From: Enterobacteriaceae bacterium
Lineage (GTDB): Bacteria; Pseudomonadota; Gammaproteobacteria; Enterobacterales; Enterobacteriaceae
Assembly: GCA_022712475.1 (NCBI GenBank)
Contig: JALAGK010000326.1
Span: 1 to 7,677 of the forward strand
Direction: 5' to 3'
DNA: 7,677 nucleotides
Shown here: positions 7,409 to 7,677 of the stretch, one piece after another
Position numbering within the stretch: position 1 is the first letter of the stretch
Layout of the letters: each line of letters begins with the position of its first letter
Made by a program: the position numbers and the translations under genes
The notes under the pieces: generated by a model
What the model saw: only the letters and a program-made list of their open reading frames with translations
What the model was told of the DNA's origin: nothing
Databases searched by the model: none

Positions 7409-7430
7409 AAAGTTGCACCTTGTCACAAAT
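7409..7430. promoter_or_regulatory. CRP site of the malT promoter
   Basis: On the minus strand a perfect TGTGA half (7426-7422) is followed after six bases by GCAAC, a weak second half, with AT-rich flanks. The asymmetry and the TTGTGACA...GTGCAA pattern closely resemble the malT CRP site of E. coli as I recall it. The centre at 7419.5 is about 70-76 bp upstream of the predicted start, which suits class I activation. Confidence 0.75.
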
Positions 7431-7531
7431 TTATCTTTTCATGACATCTGTCTGGTCAATGCTGCACCGCAGAAGGGCCGCAGAGATGATTTGGCTCAAT
7501 TTTTTGCGCTGAAAAATAAGTTATGGCTGCG

Positions 7532-7541
7532 GGGGAGGGGA
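7532..7541 (+). promoter_or_regulatory. Possible MalT box
   Basis: GGGGAGGGGA agrees with the MalT-box consensus GGGGAkGAGG at about eight of ten positions. A site on this side would be expected if malP lies just to the right. Only one copy is visible, whereas MalT promoters normally carry several, and a G-rich run can match by chance. Confidence 0.25.
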
Positions 7542-7603
7542 CACTGAGAAAATAATCCATGATAAACAAACATCAGGAGAAGAATTATTTTAGGTTGTGA
7601 ATA

Positions 7604-7677
7604 ATGTCGGTCTTAACTATTAACGTCCATGCGGGCATAGATAAACGGATTGCGAATGACCTTGCGTGCAGGAATAC
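7604..7677 (+). CDS. Possible start of an unrecognised gene running off the right edge
   Basis: ATG 7604 opens a frame of 24 codons that is still open at the window end (MSVLTINVHAG and on). A weak TAGG ribosome-like site lies 9 nt upstream, and a better AGGAGA lies too far away (7575-7580). It does not resemble MalP, which starts quite differently in E. coli. An open run this short often arises by chance, so this is only a pointer. Confidence 0.2.
   Translation, partial: MSVLTINVHAGIDKRIANDLACRN

Larger units (their letters stand above)
7287..7677. other. malT control region and unassigned right edge
   Basis: This 391-bp AT-rich stretch carries the malT promoter and CRP site (7351-7430), a possible MalT box near 7532 and a short open frame at the edge. 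Bases 7310-7340 resemble the E. coli malT leader as I remember it. No convincing complete gene is seen. In E. coli, malP diverges from malT across about 0.6 kb, so malP could begin just beyond this window. Confidence 0.6.

Noticed and set aside
7240..7512. 90-aa plus-strand frame over the malT start
   Set aside because: It overlaps the malT amino end in antisense and runs through the malT promoter and CRP site. Composition is irregular and no ribosome site precedes it.
1..7677. CRISPR array, insertion sequence, tRNA or prophage attachment site
   Set aside because: Reading through, I saw no regularly spaced repeats, terminal inverted repeats with a transposase, cloverleaf or integrase gene. 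The only direct repeat noted is the 20-bp operator pair at 2230-2269.

Overview
The window looks like chromosome from an enteric gammaproteobacterium (Enterobacteriaceae, relative of Enterobacter, Klebsiella or Escherichia). The five large genes read as close homologues of E. coli GlpD, GlpE, GlpG, GlpR and MalT. Four of them have start and length matching my memory of the E. coli proteins, and MalT is one residue longer. The genus cannot be fixed by eye.

Layout, left to right. Positions 1-700 are the least ordinary part. A reading frame entering from the left edge ends at 191 and is not recognised. A 119-aa protein built of variant leucine-rich (LRV/HEAT-like) repeats follows at 287-646. A hairpin terminator at 668-691 separates this block from glpD. 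Next comes the glycerol 3-phosphate (G3P) locus: glpD on the minus strand (709-2217), diverging from glpE-glpG-glpR on the plus strand (2459-4459). The roughly 240-bp space between them carries two abutting GlpR operators, a sigma-70 promoter for glpD and a CRP site at the usual activating distance. glpR converges on malT (4578-7286, minus), with a 17-bp-arm bidirectional terminator between them. The last 390 bp (7287-7677) are the malT control region, with a strong CRP site and a promoter. No malP homologue is visible before the window ends.

How the genes work together. GlpD oxidises G3P to dihydroxyacetone phosphate at the membrane and feeds electrons to quinone. GlpR represses the glp genes until G3P binds it, and its gene lies beside its target with operators on the glpD promoter. 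GlpE (rhodanese) and GlpG (rhomboid protease) share the operon but do not act in glycerol catabolism in any established way. MalT activates the maltose regulon. CRP sites at both glpD and malT put both pathways under carbon-source control.

No prophage, insertion sequence, CRISPR array, tRNA or rRNA is visible. The core is conserved housekeeping DNA. The parts worth a second look are the two left-edge genes and the right edge beyond malT.
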